This document shows, piece after piece, positions 1 to 12,284 of a DNA stretch of 64,000 bases. Each line of letters begins with the position of its first letter. Within the stretch, counting starts at the first letter, position 1. The translations under genes were made by a program, and so were the position numbers. The notes under the pieces are model-generated. The model had not been told where the DNA came from. It was given only the letters and a program-made list of their open reading frames with translations, and searched no databases. The stretch is from Brasenia schreberi. Taxonomy: Eukaryota > Streptophyta > Magnoliopsida > Nymphaeales > Cabombaceae. The stretch lies in NCBI GenBank assembly GCA_036023115.1, contig JAYKKT010000080.1:9942501-10006500 (forward strand), read 5' to 3'.

Positions 1-473
1 TCGCTTTAAATGGCGTGATTTGAATTTTGGGGTAGTATTTATATTAATCCCTACATTTCATTGTATAGGATATGGGGGGAGGTGCCATGTCTTCTTTCTT
101 GGGTTCATGGTCATCTGGACGTGAATGAGAGCCTCTTGGGTTGGGACAGGGTGAAGTAGTTGGTGATTGACTCAATTGTTCCATGATCCTAACCAAAAAT
201 TGGAGTTGTCCCATCATTTCTTCTTATCATCTTTTCAATACTACAATTTTAGCTTGGTCAAAAGACATACCTCTCAAGAAATTGGAAGCTTTCTCACTAG
301 AATTTTGGCTGGAAGTGTTTTTGTGGTTTGTCATGATTTGAGATGATAAAAAGAATTAGGAAGGCTTAAGAGAGCTTACATGTTTTTGAAGCAAAATAAT
401 GTATGGTTTTGGCTGAACCACTCTTCAACTAGTAGCAGGCGTGATTAACTCAAATGACTGAAGAGCATCTCAA
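1..473. other. No gene; weak reverse-strand gag-like trace
   Basis: No open plus-strand gene is visible. Read on the minus strand from about 334 to 70 there is a Gln/Ser/Pro-rich stretch beginning MTNHKNTSSQNSSEKASNF and interrupted by two stops. Its composition resembles the start of a plant retroelement Gag, but no diagnostic motif is present. This is inference only. Confidence 0.25.
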
Positions 474-525
474 TGAAAGCACCAATGATGCATTTTTGTT
501 CAGCAAACGGTTCTGCCGATTCTAA
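474..525 (+). repeat. Truncated start of a dispersed LTR-like repeat (TGAAAGCACC)
   Basis: The stretch begins TGAAAGCACCAATGATGC after ATCTCAA. The same start, after a similar leader, occurs at 54335 and 55421 on the plus strand and at 46372 on the minus strand. Only about 50 bases remain before copia integrase sequence begins at 526, so the join is a breakpoint. Confidence 0.45.
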
Positions 526-2600
526 ATGATCAGAGATACTATTCACGTAGATTTATGTGGACCTTTCAGAGTAAAGACACATCGAGGAAAGGGTTACTTT
601 ATAACCTTTATCGATGATTACTCTAGATATATGTATATATATCTTTTAGCACATAAATCAGAGGCACTTGAGGCATTTAAAAAATATAAGCAAGAAGTAG
701 AAAATCAGTTAGGGCATAATATCAAAGTCTTGAGATCAGACAGAGGAAGTGAGCATACCTCAGCAGAATTCCTAGAATTTTGTAAAGACTTTGGTATTGC
801 TAAACAAAATACAATGCCCAGGACACCTCAATAAAATGGTGTAGCTGAAAGATACAGAACCTTACTGAACATGACAAGGTCTATGTTAATTGATGCCTCT
901 CTACCAAGGGTATTTTGGGGAGAAGCGGTAAGTATAGTTGTTTACGTGCTCAACAGAGTATCGTGTAAAGCTGTATTCACTACACCATATGAGATGTGGT
1001 TTGGAAGAAAACCCAACTTAGGTCATCTCAGGAGGTGGGGGTCAATTGCACATGTCAAGATCCTTGATCAATCTAGAGATAAACTAGATAGCAGGTCCTT
1101 AAGGTGTATATTTATTGGATATCCAAAAGGTTCAAAAGGATATCGATTATATCATAAGGACCAAGGACTCATTGAAAGCAGAGATGTTGAATTCTTAGAA
1201 GATTCTAAGAATGACATCCCGAAAAATAATGAGGAGTGTGTTGATGATTTGGTAGATTTAGACCAATCATCTTTTGAGCCGATAGAAGAACTTCCTGAAA
1301 CTACCGATACCTTAAGTGGACATAAGAGGCCAACAGCCACTCCATCCTACTTAAAGGATTATCATACTTATCTTGCAGAGGAAGTGTGTAATTCGGTAGA
1401 TTTAGATGAGTTGACTGATAACTTGACTTATCAGCAAGCAATGAACTCATCAGAAGCAATAGATTGGGAGAAAGCCATGGATGAGAAAATTGAATCTATT
1501 GAGAAAAATCAAGTCTGGGAATTGGATGATTTGCCAAAAGGAAGGAAAGTTATAGGCTGTAAATGAGTTCTGAAAAAGAAATACAAGGTCAATGGTACAA
1601 TCGATAAGTTTAAAGCGAGGTTGGTTGCAAAGGGTTTTTCGCAAAAGGAGGAGATAGATTATGTTGAGACATATTCCCCAGTTGCGAAATTTGCATCCAT
1701 AGAGATAATCCTGGCAATATCTGCATAATATGATTTGGATTTACATCAGTTAGATGTAAAGACAGCCTTTCTAAATGGATATTTAGAAGAAATCATATAC
1801 ATGCAGCAGCCCGAAGGATTTGTGGTTGAAGGCCAAGAAGATAAAGTGTATAGGTTGAAAAAATCCCTATATGGCCTAAAACAGTCACCTCGTCGATGGT
1901 ATTTGACTTTTCAAAATGCCATTATAGAACTTGGGTTTGTGGCTAACAAACTTGATCACTGTGTTTATGTCTGGACCAGTGGGAGTCACTTTGTCATTTT
2001 ATCGTTATATGTAGACATATTGTTTAGTGGAAATGACAATGAGATGATTGTCAAAACCAAGTCATGGTTGAACTCCAAGTTCGAAATGAAGGATATGGGA
2101 GAAGCATCCTATATCCTGGGTATAAAGATCTCTCGAGATAGAGGATCTAGACTCTTATGCCTGAGTCATGAGAGATATATAGATTATATCCTCAAGAAGT
2201 TTAAAATGGGTGAATGCAAGTCTGCAGATTCACCTGTTACAAAAGGGGTGAAATTGAGTAAGGCTGACTGTCCCAGTTAAGGAGATGATAAGCCTAATGT
2301 TCCTTATGCTCAAGCTGTTGGCAGCTTGATGTATGCTATGTTGTGTACAAGGCCTGATATCAGCTTTGCTGTTGGTCTTGTCAGTAGATATCAAAGTAAT
2401 CCTGGTTGGTAGCATTGAATAGCTATGAAAAAGATTCTAAGATATCTGAAAGGAACAAAGGACTTGAAACTGTGTTTTCAAGCAAATGAACTGAAAGTGG
2501 TAGGATACTCAGATGCTGACTTTGCTGGGAGTAAAGATGACAACAAATCAACCTTAGGACAAATATTCTTATTTGAAGGTGGTGCTATTTTTTGGGCATG

Positions 2601-2617
2601 TAAGAAATAGGGTTGTG
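2601..2617 (+). repeat. Target-site duplication, left copy
   Basis: The 17 bases taagaaatagggttgtg recur exactly at 2940-2956, flanking the LINE fragment. Removing the insert and one copy restores the copia RNase H reading frame, so this is a true target duplication. Confidence 0.95.
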
Positions 2618-2939
2618 ACCGTATACATAATGAGGTTATTAGAAACAAATTAGGAGTGGCACCAATAGAGGATAAAATGAGAGAACATCGTTTAAGATGG
2701 TTTGGACATATAGAAAGAAGATCAAAAGAAGAACCTGTAAGAAGGTTAGAAAAACTAAATTTGGAAAGTATTAAAAGAGGTAGAGGACGACCACAAAAGT
2801 GTTGGAAAGAAACAATAAAGAATGATCTAGTTTATTGGGAGTTAAATGCTAACATGGCACACGATAGGGATCTGTGGAAACAAAGAATCCATGTAGCTGA
2901 CCCCGTCTAGTATGGGAAAAGGCTTAGTTGTTGTTGTTG
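2618..2939 (+). mobile_element. 5'-truncated RTE-clade LINE insertion, 322 bp
   Basis: The segment holds only the last part of an RTE-type LINE: an 84-codon frame at 2656-2907 with NKLGVAPIEDKMREHRLRWF and KRGRGRPQKCW, then a short untranslated end finishing in TTG repeats. The same tail peptide occurs in the LINEs at 20645-20941 and 37508-37804. A perfect 17-bp target duplication (2601-2617, 2940-2956) flanks it. Severe 5' truncation, a simple-repeat tail and a long target duplication are the marks of target-primed reverse transcription. It lies inside copia RNase H, so it is younger than that element. Confidence 0.95.
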
Positions 2940-2956
2940 TAAGAAATAGGGTTGTG
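2940..2956 (+). repeat. Target-site duplication, right copy
   Basis: This is an exact copy of 2601-2617, directly after the TTG tail of the LINE fragment. Copia RNase H resumes in the same frame after it. Confidence 0.95.
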
Positions 2957-3306
2957 TAGCATTGCATACACAGGAAGCTGAGTATATTGCTTGTTATATG
3001 GCTGCAACAAGTGTTGTCTGGTTAAGCCGCTTCATACGAGATTTGAAGCTGGAGATAACAGATAAGCCGGTGGTTATCTATTGCGATAACAATGCAGCAA
3101 TTACTCTTATTAAGAGTAGAGCAGATTGCTCAAAAAGCAAGCATATAATGGTAAAATACCACTATGTTCATGACATGGTTATGAGAAAGGAAATATCCAT
3201 CTCATACATGCCAACAGAAGACATGTTGGCAGACCCCTTAACCAAAGGCATAACGGAAGAACTCTTCTCAAAACATGTTAGAAACATGGGTTTGAGATAT
3301 GTTTGA

Positions 3307-3581
3307 GTTTTTGTATGGGTAGTTAACCATACAACGGATGTGTTGTTGTATAGGTAAATAACCATACAACGAATGATTTGTTGTGTAGGGAAATAACCAC
3401 ACAACAAGTTCTGATTACAGTAGTAATCAGGAATCGATATAACTAGGGAAAAGCCGTGAAAAGTGGGAGGAAAACCAATATGTCGATACACTTGGCTCGA
3501 ATGGCCAAGTGGGAGATGTTACAAGGAATATGGACATTCTCGGATCTAGTAATGGCTGGACTGGCAGTGGGGTATACCAGT
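3307..3581 (+). repeat. Copia 3' leader with short direct repeats, PPT and LTR start
   Basis: Three diverging direct repeats with core taaccatacaacg or taaccacacaac lie at 3318-3403, directly after the pol stop. A purine-rich tract, AAGTGGGAGA at 3507-3516, is followed by TGTTACAAGG at 3517. This fits a polypurine tract and the first bases of the 3' LTR. The LTR cannot be followed past about 3580, where hAT transposase sequence begins. Confidence 0.5.
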
Positions 3582-6000
3582 TGAGGGTTTTGCAAAAAGG
3601 TGGTTAGTGGTGGAATTTCAAGGTTGAAACACCACCTAGCAGGAACCAGGAAAGAAGTTGCTCCATGCATAAACAGAGTTAGAAGTGTGGCAGAAGGTAT
3701 TAAATGGCAATGCTTGCAGATGATTGAGAGCATACAGGAAAGGAGACAATAAAAGGATGATTTCCAGATGTGTGAAGAAGCTGATGATGCTACTGCTACT
3801 GGAGTTGGATTCACTGATAGTTTGCCTTCAGATGCTAGAACAGATATTGGTAGTAGCATTTCGCCAGCACCTAGCAGAGGAAAGAGGGTTGCAGCTAAAG
3901 ACTTTGGAGGTGGCAGAAGAGGAAGTTGAGGAAGGAGTAGAGGAAGAGCTTCTTCTTCTAGCATACATTCGTTCTTTCCTCCTTCCACTACACCTGGTGC
4001 TCAGCCAGGAATTCGTGTTGCTATAGCTTCAGAACAACTGCATGATCAAGCAGACCTTCCATTTAATGCATTCCATTTAATGCAGCAAACAGTGGATAGA
4101 TTGTTTTATGAATTCTATTTAATGCAGCAAACAGTTTTCATTTTCAAGCAATGGCAAATGCAATTGTTAACATTGGTCCAGGATGCCCTCTTATCAGAAG
4201 TTGAGAGGAAAGATATTAGATCAGACCGTGATTGAAGTGCAGCAATACTGTTCGACTTTGAGACAATCGTGAAAGGAAACTGGATGTACTATCATGGCAG
4301 ATGGATGGACCGATAGGCGAGGAAGGACATTGCTAAACTTTCTTGTATATTGTCCTAAAGGACTCATGTTTTTGAGATCTCTAGATATGTCAGAGGAGAG
4401 GCACACTGCAGAGATCCTATGAGAGGAATTTGATAAGGTTATACAGGAGGTTGGGCTAGAAAATGTAGTCCAATTGATTACAGATAATACAGCTAACTAC
4501 AAAGCAGCTGGAAAGGAGTTAGCTGATATTTATGGGACTTTCTACTGGACACCATGTGCAGTCCATTGTTTAGATCTTATCCTCGAGAACATTGGTGAGA
4601 TGGATGAAATAAAGGCAGCAACTGAGTATTGCCAAGATATTACAAAATTCATTTACAACCATGCATTTGTTTTGTGTATGATGAGGAGATACACAAAAGG
4701 TGTCGAGCTTCTTTGCACAGCTGCAACTCGGTTCGCAACAAACTTCTTATGTGTACAGAGTATTGTGAGACAGAAGCAAGTTTTAAAGAGAATGTTCTCC
4801 TCAGATGAGTGGCAACAATTTGCAGAGTTGCCTAAAAAAAGAAGGAACAGAAAGTTAAATGAGATTGCAGAAACGGTTTTTAGAAGTTCATTTTGGAATG
4901 CATGTATCAGATTATTGAAAATTACTTATCCTTTAGTGAGTTTTGAGATTGACTGACAGCGAGGAGAAACCATCTATGGGCTACCTTTATGAAGCCATGG
5001 ACAGGGCAAAAGAAGCGATCAGAAATAACTTTAATGGAAAAAAAGGGATTATGTGCCCGTGTGGAAAATAATTGATAGTAGATGGAATAAACAATTGCAT
5101 CAGCCTATTCATGCAGCAACCTACTATCTAAATCCATCATTGAGGTACTCAGCAACCTTCAAAAGGGACGGTGAGGTTAATCGAGAAATCATTGAATGCA
5201 TCGACAGATTAGTCCCTGATGAGAGCATAGTAGATGCGATACATCGAGAGATGGAGATATATGATAATGCTCTTCACTTGATGGGTTTGCCTGTTGCAAT
5301 TCACAACCGCTTTACGATGCGTCAAGGTACATTGTTTATTTTCATATTTAAGTTGCATCTTACATTACTGTGGATTATTATGTCTCTAATGTTTATATTG
5401 TTTTTGCAGATGTTTGGTGGAACAGGTTTGGAAGTGATTGTCCAAACCTTAGAGATTTTGCAGTTAGAGTCTTAAGTCAAACCTATAGTGCAACAGGTTG
5501 TGAAAGAAATTGGAGTGTTTTTTAACACATCCATACAAAAAAGCGCAACAGGTTGGAACACAAAAGGCTTAATGATTTGGTTTATATTCGTTGTAACATG
5601 CGCCTTCGTAAAAGGTAATGTTGTATTACTTTCAAATTTTCAATTCAATATTATTTAACTTCAGTTTTCAATTGTTAATATTACTTACTAATTGTTTATC
5701 TTTGTTTGTGTCGTAGGCAATTAAAAAAAGTAAATAGAGAAGAAAGTCAGTTCGATCCAATAAGTTTGGATAATTTTGATATATTAGAAGATTGAGTTAT
5801 GGAAGACACTGAAGAAAATGCCCTCCTAACAGAAGAAGACGTTGCCTGGATTAATTTGGAAGGAGCGCAACAACATTATGGAGACCTTACACCCACGGGG
5901 CGGTTCGGCCGGAAGAATTTGATTTTGAAGAAGAAGGTGTGGGCGTGGCTGATGATGATGAGAATATGCAACAAGGAGAAGATGAAGATTATTTAGTTGA
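3582..6000 (+). pseudogene. Decayed hAT-superfamily transposase
   Basis: Parts of a plant hAT transposase appear in order. A BED-type zinc finger (FCKKVVSGGISRLKHHLAG) spans 3588-3644. A DUF659-like core has TIMADGWTD and LITDNTANYKAAG (4284-4510) and the CAVHCLDLILE box (about 4555-4590). The C-terminal dimerisation domain has SATGCERNWSVF and KRNRLEHKRLNDLVYIRCN (5488-5600), followed by an acidic tail. There are stops at about 3750, 3930, 4233, 4420, 4954 and 5524. An AT-rich stretch at 5324-5410 and a GT...AG interval at about 5616-5717 look like introns. The transposase would have acted on hAT ends in the nucleus; this copy cannot be active. Confidence 0.9.
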
Positions 6001-6240
6001 TGATCCTAATTACAATTTGTAAAATGTAACATTATATGTAACTGTAGTGTACTGTAAACTATGTCTATATTTTATTTTTTTGATTCAAAATATGTAAATT
6101 TGGATGCAATTGTTCAATGCTGAATGCTCAATCTATACTAAACTTACATTATATGAATTTAAAGCAATTATCAGATTTTTCTTGATTTTTTTCGATTTTT
6201 TACTAATTTTTATTAATTTTTATATTATTTTAATATTAAA

Positions 6241-6313
6241 GTACGATACTATACTATACGCCCGTATCGTGGAGCCCAGCGATACACGATACGATACGCG
6301 TTAGACAACACTG
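6241..6313 (+). repeat. hAT right end with subterminal CGATAC repeats
   Basis: Short motifs of the form CGATAC or GTATCG occur several times on both strands between 6241 and 6300. The element appears to end in gttagacaacactg, the complement of a CAGTG start common to hAT ends. I could not find the matching left end before 3582, so that terminus is probably lost. Clustered subterminal motifs in hAT elements usually bind transposase; their role here is inferred. Confidence 0.55.
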
Positions 6314-8828
6314 GTTGAGACACCCAAGATACTCAATAGCACAAGCTCGCCGATTAAGGTGGTTAAGGCTGGTTCTCCGAATCAAAAGCGGGTTTCACCT
6401 CTACACATTTGCCTGACAGACTTGGCAAGATCTACCACTTCACCCAGCCTCCGAAGTAGCCGGAAATTCATTCTGCAATCTGTGCCACCATTCCCTCCGC
6501 TCACTCCCTGCTGTGAGAGCAAGACAAATGAGAAGTGAAGGTTATGGTACAATGTTAGAGGAAGAGTGCTACCCTTCTCCATCTAAACATCCTAGGAGGA
6601 TGCTCACCGCTGTCCCTGTTCTAAATCCTATGCTGCTCGTTAATCGTTGTCACTGCTCAGTGGCAACGGTCCAGAAAATATGTGAAAAGCTAAAGTTATC
6701 TTAATTGTAGTGTAGCACATCATGTTTTATCATAGGTTGTTCGTTGGTAAATTTTCGTATGTGCCTGGGAAAGACTATCTAATGGATGACTTTCTTGTTT
6801 GAATATATTGATTAGAAATTCCTCAATGCCTCTTCATGATGGTTACCCAGTCTAGCCTGGATCTCCAAGGCCCAGCTCATACCTAATGACGTAATTTTTA
6901 CAGCCATAAACAGCAGGCTCAATTGCTTCTTTTCATTGCCCAATTGCATTAATGTCTGCGTTCAAACTTGATGCATAAACGATGGATGCCTTTCTTTTTG
7001 TTTCACTTTTCATGCTGTCTTTCCTGTGTTCAATGGCCAATTGTATCAATGGTGGGTGTTGATACTGGACAATCTTAATTCAATGCATCCTCAGTCGATA
7101 GCGACCTCTGGTGCATATTGTTTTTCGTATAACGCCAGCTTCGTGTTAAGTCACTGATATTGCCCATTTATGAAGCATGTTAAGTCACTGATTTCAGCTG
7201 CGCAATTGATGTCGCTCACAGGTGCTGTTCTGCATCCGCTTGCCCGTTTGCCATCGTTTAGAAGCTACTGCAACTTACACCATCGTGGTGCCGCTTTGAA
7301 ACAATCGGTTTTCTCTTTTGGGTTCCTCTTGAAACCTGTTACCCCCTGGCCTGGCTTATGTTTTTAAATAGCAGCTAAATGCACATAGTACATTTTTTGG
7401 AGTTGAATTGCTCTCAAGTGGAATAACTATTCAGAATTGAGATGCTTAGTTTGCTGCTAACACAATTAAAAGAGAATGAAAGGACTTTCTTTGCAAAATG
7501 CGGATATCCAGATTGCACTGCAGCAACATGCATTTCAGTATCCACAGCTTCAGGGCGCAAAAGTAGCAGAACGTGGGCCCACTTCTAAACTGGAGACGCT
7601 AGTAACCCAAAACGCGCAATCTGGGAAATGAAACTTCATGAGTTGACTAATCTGGGAAATGAAACTTCATGAGTTAACTGAACTTCAAGCGTCTTGAAAA
7701 AGGAGCTTTATATGGCTAAGTAAGCTGACTGTTGTTTACAGTTCAATACTCTCAGCCTGCATAGTCTATCACAAGTAAAACTAACAAAAATACCAAGCAG
7801 GAGATTGGTGCACTATACAATCTTATATCAACATCGGAAGAAGGCAACGGTCAACGTAGCACCTTGGTATAACAAGAAATTTAACCCTTTGTGACTTTCT
7901 CCGTACTATCAGAAAACAAAAGAGATTAACACAGCTTTTCGGCAGAAACCATTACTAAATAGGTGAGGCACGATCCTCATAAAAACCACTCTTGGTTCTT
8001 GAAACCAGCATTATATTTACAAACCCTCCCTCTAGTACAAGCTTGATCTGCAACGTTGGCTGTTGAATTGACAGCAACAGTGGAAATCTAAGTTTCATGT
8101 TTTCATGGACGATCCTTCACTAAAAAGGCAACCAGGAGAAAATGCCACAAAAAAGAATTGACCATTGCACATCATCATGTAGTTGATGGTATCAATGCTT
8201 TCATCAGCACCATGACTTTCAGATTTCTCCTCCAACCCAATCCCTCAAGCTTCGTCGTGATAAGTGTAGGTGGAAACGATCCACGATCTAACTCTGCATC
8301 CTGATTTACATGGCTAACTTGGGTTCCTGAAATGGAAGTATCTCAGCCTTTCCCTTCTGGAACATTACACCCATCACTAGAAGTGCTGCATTGGTGAAGC
8401 AGAGCAACAGTAGATAACAACACTTTTTGGTCCTCATTGGAAACGGAAATTGCAAGTATGTCTATCCCTTGCTTGCTATTGACTGTGAAGTAGCCGGAAT
8501 CATAATAGTTGATGGGTTATCCTCAGTCTCACCATGGTTATCCTGATGGCTTCGACCTTTAGCATCAACTGCCAACAGACACGTCAGCCAGCCAGAAAGG
8601 ATCATCAAAGAAAGAAAGGTGCATGTGAATCTACATATACCTGCATGAGTAGCTGATTGACATGACTGTAACGCAACAACTGAAGTCATAGGGCACCTTT
8701 TCTGCCTTAACTGGTAAATCAAAGTCAAGTCTTCATCAGAAGATTCAGAATATAGAGATTAGGAAATATAATACACTGGCAAGATGTGCAGAAAAACTAA
8801 CCTACGCTGCAATAGCACAACTTTTTAC
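6314..8828. other. No supported gene; possible CABIN1 downstream exon near 8350-8568
   Basis: 6314-8000 shows no recognisable domain in six frames. On the minus strand about 8568-8350 could be a further exon of the CABIN1-like gene. It follows a possible acceptor (TGTTGGCAG) and reads RSHQDNHGETEDNPSTIMIP, then, after a frame change, ILAISVSNEDQKVLLSTVAL. I cannot match these peptides firmly to the family, so I leave them as a candidate. Confidence 0.3.
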
Positions 8829-9602
8829 CTTTATGTTTTCTTCACAGTGCTTCACAACAGAGAGAATGCCTGAATAATGACCATATACGAGTGTGTATGC
8901 CCATAGCAGAAGTTTACGTGGAACGCTGAGATCAAGAACATCAATTCTAGGTGAATTGATATTTTTAGCTCCAGGTAACAATTGCGTCTGTGTTGATGGA
9001 GGCCCCACAGTGTATAATTTGATGCCGCAAGGATGCATTCCAGAATAGCTATCACGGTAGAAGTTGTAGGCACATCTAAGTAAGGTGGCAGCAGTTTGCT
9101 TATGTTCAGCAGCTGCTTGCTTTACTGGTAAATTCTTAATTTTGGATAATATTTGCTTTCCTTTCAGTTCAAGCTCTTTTTGGTAAATTGGCTCCTCAAA
9201 TGATGAACACCAAAGTTCATTCTCTTGTATATCAACATAAAGCTGTAGATCATTGTCCGGACCATTTTCTGCTTGAGTTTCCTCCATCTGAGCTTCCCCA
9301 GCGATTGCGATTGAGATTGAAGCCAAACTGACAATGATACAGCGGCACCAAGCTGCTGAAGCATGCTTGCAAATTTTAGCACTACTGTTATTTGTCAGCT
9401 TTGGGTTCTTGAAACGCTTTCGTATCTTTTCATTTGTTACTTCAAGCGCATCAAGCCTCAGCGATTTCCAGAGAATTATATTGGTGAACGTAACTGCCAA
9501 AAACGGTGTGAGAATATGAATGACCACATACAACTGATAAATGGATGTGAGAACTCTCTCTATACATACCGCACACATACTTAACATATATATATATATA
9601 TG

Positions 9603-9634
<32 letters not shown>

Positions 9635-11930
9635 TATGTATATGTATGTATATATATGTATATGTATGTATATATATGTATATATGTATGTATATATATG
9701 TATATATGTATGTATATATATGTATATATGTATGTATATATATTTATTTGCAATCTAGACACTTCAATAGAAAACAGCTTTTTGTCATTTGGTTGCAACA
9801 TCTAACCAGAAACTTTAAGGACACAAAAATTCCACGGCTCACAATGCACCACAATTCAATCACATGGAAAATCACATTCTTATCCCCCAAAAACATGGCT
9901 TTAGTTTTAGAAAACAATCTACGCTGAACACAGGCGTGGTGATAATTAAGTGAAAAAGATGTGTTTGGTCTTAGTGCATGCACACACACATACATATAAT
10001 TCGCTTGTTTACTTGTGGAATACTTTCTGGAATGTCTGAGCCAGATGAACTATTTACTTCAGGTAAACTGCTTAACTCATTCCATATGCTTCCATTTTCG
10101 ATGAATACGTGGAATAGCCTCTCTAACAAACTCTCAACAGTGGTGCTGGAACTATCAGCTTCGGTCTGCTGGATGGAGGAACAGAGGGCTTGGACATATC
10201 TTCCAAGGGCGACTGGCACAATATCTTCAAGACACAAAGAAAACTACAGAAAGCAAAACCAACTTAAGACAGGTAGTTTTCAAGAAAGCTTCTAAACTAC
10301 TTGCCTTTTTGTGGACGGATATATGAGAATGACAAATTGACAATTGTCTATGCATGTAAACATGTGCTTGTATTCTTGCTCAGATACTAGATGTACAGCT
10401 ACGTATTAGTGAACAGTAGGGCAGAACAAACTAGAGGAGAGAGATTGATTACCCTTCTATCTGTACGAAGAGATATGTGAGCCCATTCAAGAGTACAGAA
10501 ATCCCCAGACTTCTCTAATAAGTTCAAATAAAAAAGTGTATTTTTCCTGATGCAAGTAAGAAATTTGTGAGAGCTTTCAAGCAACCCAGGTCCTAAATTC
10601 TTTCTGTTGCCAACAACTTTTCGCCTGACAGAAGAGAAACATAAATGTGTTTCATTACATGCTTAAGTAAATGAAAGTTTCCCTAATACCTGCATTAAAG
10701 ATCTAGGCAATTTCACAACTATTAATTCAAACTATAATCTACAAAACCACAGTACCTTCCTTTTTTAGCCACGCCATCTATCTCCCACATATAAATAGTG
10801 AAAGCAGAACGAGATGACTTGAAGCAAAACGAAAGCTCCTCCTTTGCTCGCTGTAGATCTCCGCTATTACCCCTTCTATAAAGCCCTTGAGCAAGCATAT
10901 ACCTAGGTTTATGGAAATGCTTGAGTTCACCTTCCACACAGACTTCAAGTGCTGATAAGCAATCGGTGTACAGACTTTCCCAAGCCTCTTCTGACTGCTG
11001 CAACTCCATTTTCCTTTCCCCTTTCCCCAGATTTGCTTGAAGAGTAGTCCCCTGTTCATCCATAGATGGCCGAGGAAGATTTGCGTCAGCTTTGCCGAAC
11101 AGATTCAATAAGGAATCTTTTGCCGACTTTTGAAAAGCATGTTCAGCAACAACCTGACCAAAAACACAAAATACAGCACTACTCAGAACTTCATATGTTC
11201 TATAGAGAGAGAGAGAGAGAGGCCTTCAACAGAAAAGCAAACCTGAAGTGCATGTAAATCATTCTTGCCACAAGCATTTAGCAACTTCAAACGGGATGCA
11301 TGTGTCCTGTAGAAAGCATCTACTGCAGACGGGTTGATGCTGGAGGCCTTGCTATAATATGAAAATGCTTTTTCATATGGACACCCTAGATTTTTAGAAA
11401 GCTTTCCAAGATAGAGGGCATGCGACCACTCTGGCCTGAGTCAAAGAATGCAATCACATTCCAATCAGAATACGCAACACAACAACAATGTAGTGAACTA
11501 ATGACTAAAAGTATGTGAATGTTACTTTATAGCAAAAGCCTTCTCAAAGTGCTTCATGGAGTTCTTGCAGAACATGGTCCAAGTTGCATCTTTTGTTGGT
11601 ACCACAAGTCTTTGATCATAAAATGGCACAACATTCTGAATGCTGTCATAATAAACAAGAGCTAATAGCTCATGGATCTCACCCTAATCAATCACAAAAG
11701 AAAGAACCAAACGGCCAGCACTGTCATTAACCACATAGTGAAAACCACAAAATTAGTAATCACATAGATGTAGATTAGAAAGAAAACCAGCTGAGGTGGA
11801 GATCTAGACAAAGCAAGGCCTCCTCCCGCTGATCTCTACTCTTTGAGGTAATATGGTTTGCTTTCTCCATTCCTTGACATTAATATGCTTACTTCCATCA
11901 TTCAACATTAAGTCAACTTCCTGTTAGAAT
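8829..11930 (-). pseudogene. CABIN1: CABIN1-like TPR gene fragment, seven middle exons
   Basis: Seven exons of the plant calcineurin-binding-protein-1 (CABIN1) family lie in order on the minus strand. They are about 11793-11930, then 11526-11683, 11243-11435, 10756-11153, 10453-10624, 10013-10243 and 8829-9493, with GT-AG borders on the inner ones. Recognisable peptides include [120 protein letters not shown] and PRKLLLWAYTL. CABIN1 works with HIRA as a nuclear histone H3.3 chaperone subunit. The N-terminal exons are missing here; copia A starts 77 bases beyond the most 5' exon seen. A frame change is needed near 9450 ([10 protein letters not shown] to RLDALEV) and probably near 11840. A decayed fragment is most likely; a diverged expressed paralogue cannot be excluded. 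Confidence 0.82.
9587..9742. repeat. AT-rich microsatellite (TATATATG)n
   Basis: About 155 bases of TA/TATG repeats lie in the intron between CABIN1-like exons 10013-10243 and 8829-9493. Later units settle into a 22-base higher-order period (tatatatgtatatatgtatg). All open frames across it, such as Tyr/Ile-rich ones, are artefacts. Confidence 0.95.
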
Positions 11931-12001
11931 CAAACATACAATTCTATCAACAAAAATTCATGAAACATAAATGCTTTCACCATCAATGCAAATTGTGTGT
12001 A

Positions 12002-12006
12002 TTATG
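12002..12006 (+). repeat. Copia A target-site duplication TTATG, left
   Basis: TTATG precedes the 5' LTR and recurs at 19364-19368 after the 3' LTR. This proves a single insertion into CABIN1-like intronic DNA. Confidence 0.9.
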
Positions 12007-12271
12007 TGTTAGAGATTATAGTAGACTTGTTATGGTTCTTTTTCATACTCTATGTCTCTTTAGTAGTACTTAATTAATATTAGGGGTACATTAGTCATTC
12101 AAGTTAGATTATACTTTAAATAGGGTGATTAGGATTTAGTGTATTAGTGGAATAAGAAAAGAAAGAGAGAAGGACGACAGCCAGGGTCTGGGCGCCAAGA
12201 ATGTGCCTTAGACATCTACCATGACTTGTAAGTTTTTCTTATTTTTCTTCAATGAATTGATATTTATAACA
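12007..12271 (+). repeat. Copia A 5' LTR
   Basis: 265 bases, TG...CA ended. It differs from the 3' LTR by scattered substitutions and by a short gap in the region that holds a hairpin in the second copy (36141-36168). The LTR divergence indicates an insertion that is not recent. Confidence 0.93.
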
Positions 12272-12284
12272 TGATATCAGAGCC
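12272..12284 (+). other. Copia A primer-binding site
   Basis: TGATATCAGAGCC directly follows the 5' LTR. The usual plant copia site, complementary to initiator methionine tRNA, is TGGTATCAGAGC, so one base differs. Confidence 0.85.

Larger units (their letters stand above)
526..3306 (+). pseudogene. Decayed Ty1/copia pol: integrase, reverse transcriptase, RNase H
   Basis: This is the 3' two-thirds of a copia polyprotein. Integrase core residues are visible as HVDLCGPF (526-570), LRSDRGSE (about 730-752) and GVAERYR (840-858). Reverse transcriptase follows with LDVKTAFLNG (1747-1776) and YGLKQSPRRWY. RNase H includes YSDADFAG and HTQEAEYIAC. The gene is dead. Stops lie at 832, 1564, 1726, 2278, 2410 and 2608, and the catalytic YVDD box reads YVDI at 2008-2019. 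Gag, protease and the 5' LTR are absent. The RNase H is split by the LINE fragment at 2618-2939. The open frame ends at 3304 with MGLRYV, a usual copia end. Confidence 0.93.

Noticed and set aside
2656..2910. Stand-alone 84-codon gene
   Set aside because: It is the C-terminal tail of an RTE LINE, inside a target-duplication-bounded insertion.
9541..9927. Tyr/Ile-rich open frames on both strands
   Set aside because: They are translations of the TATATG microsatellite and its edges.
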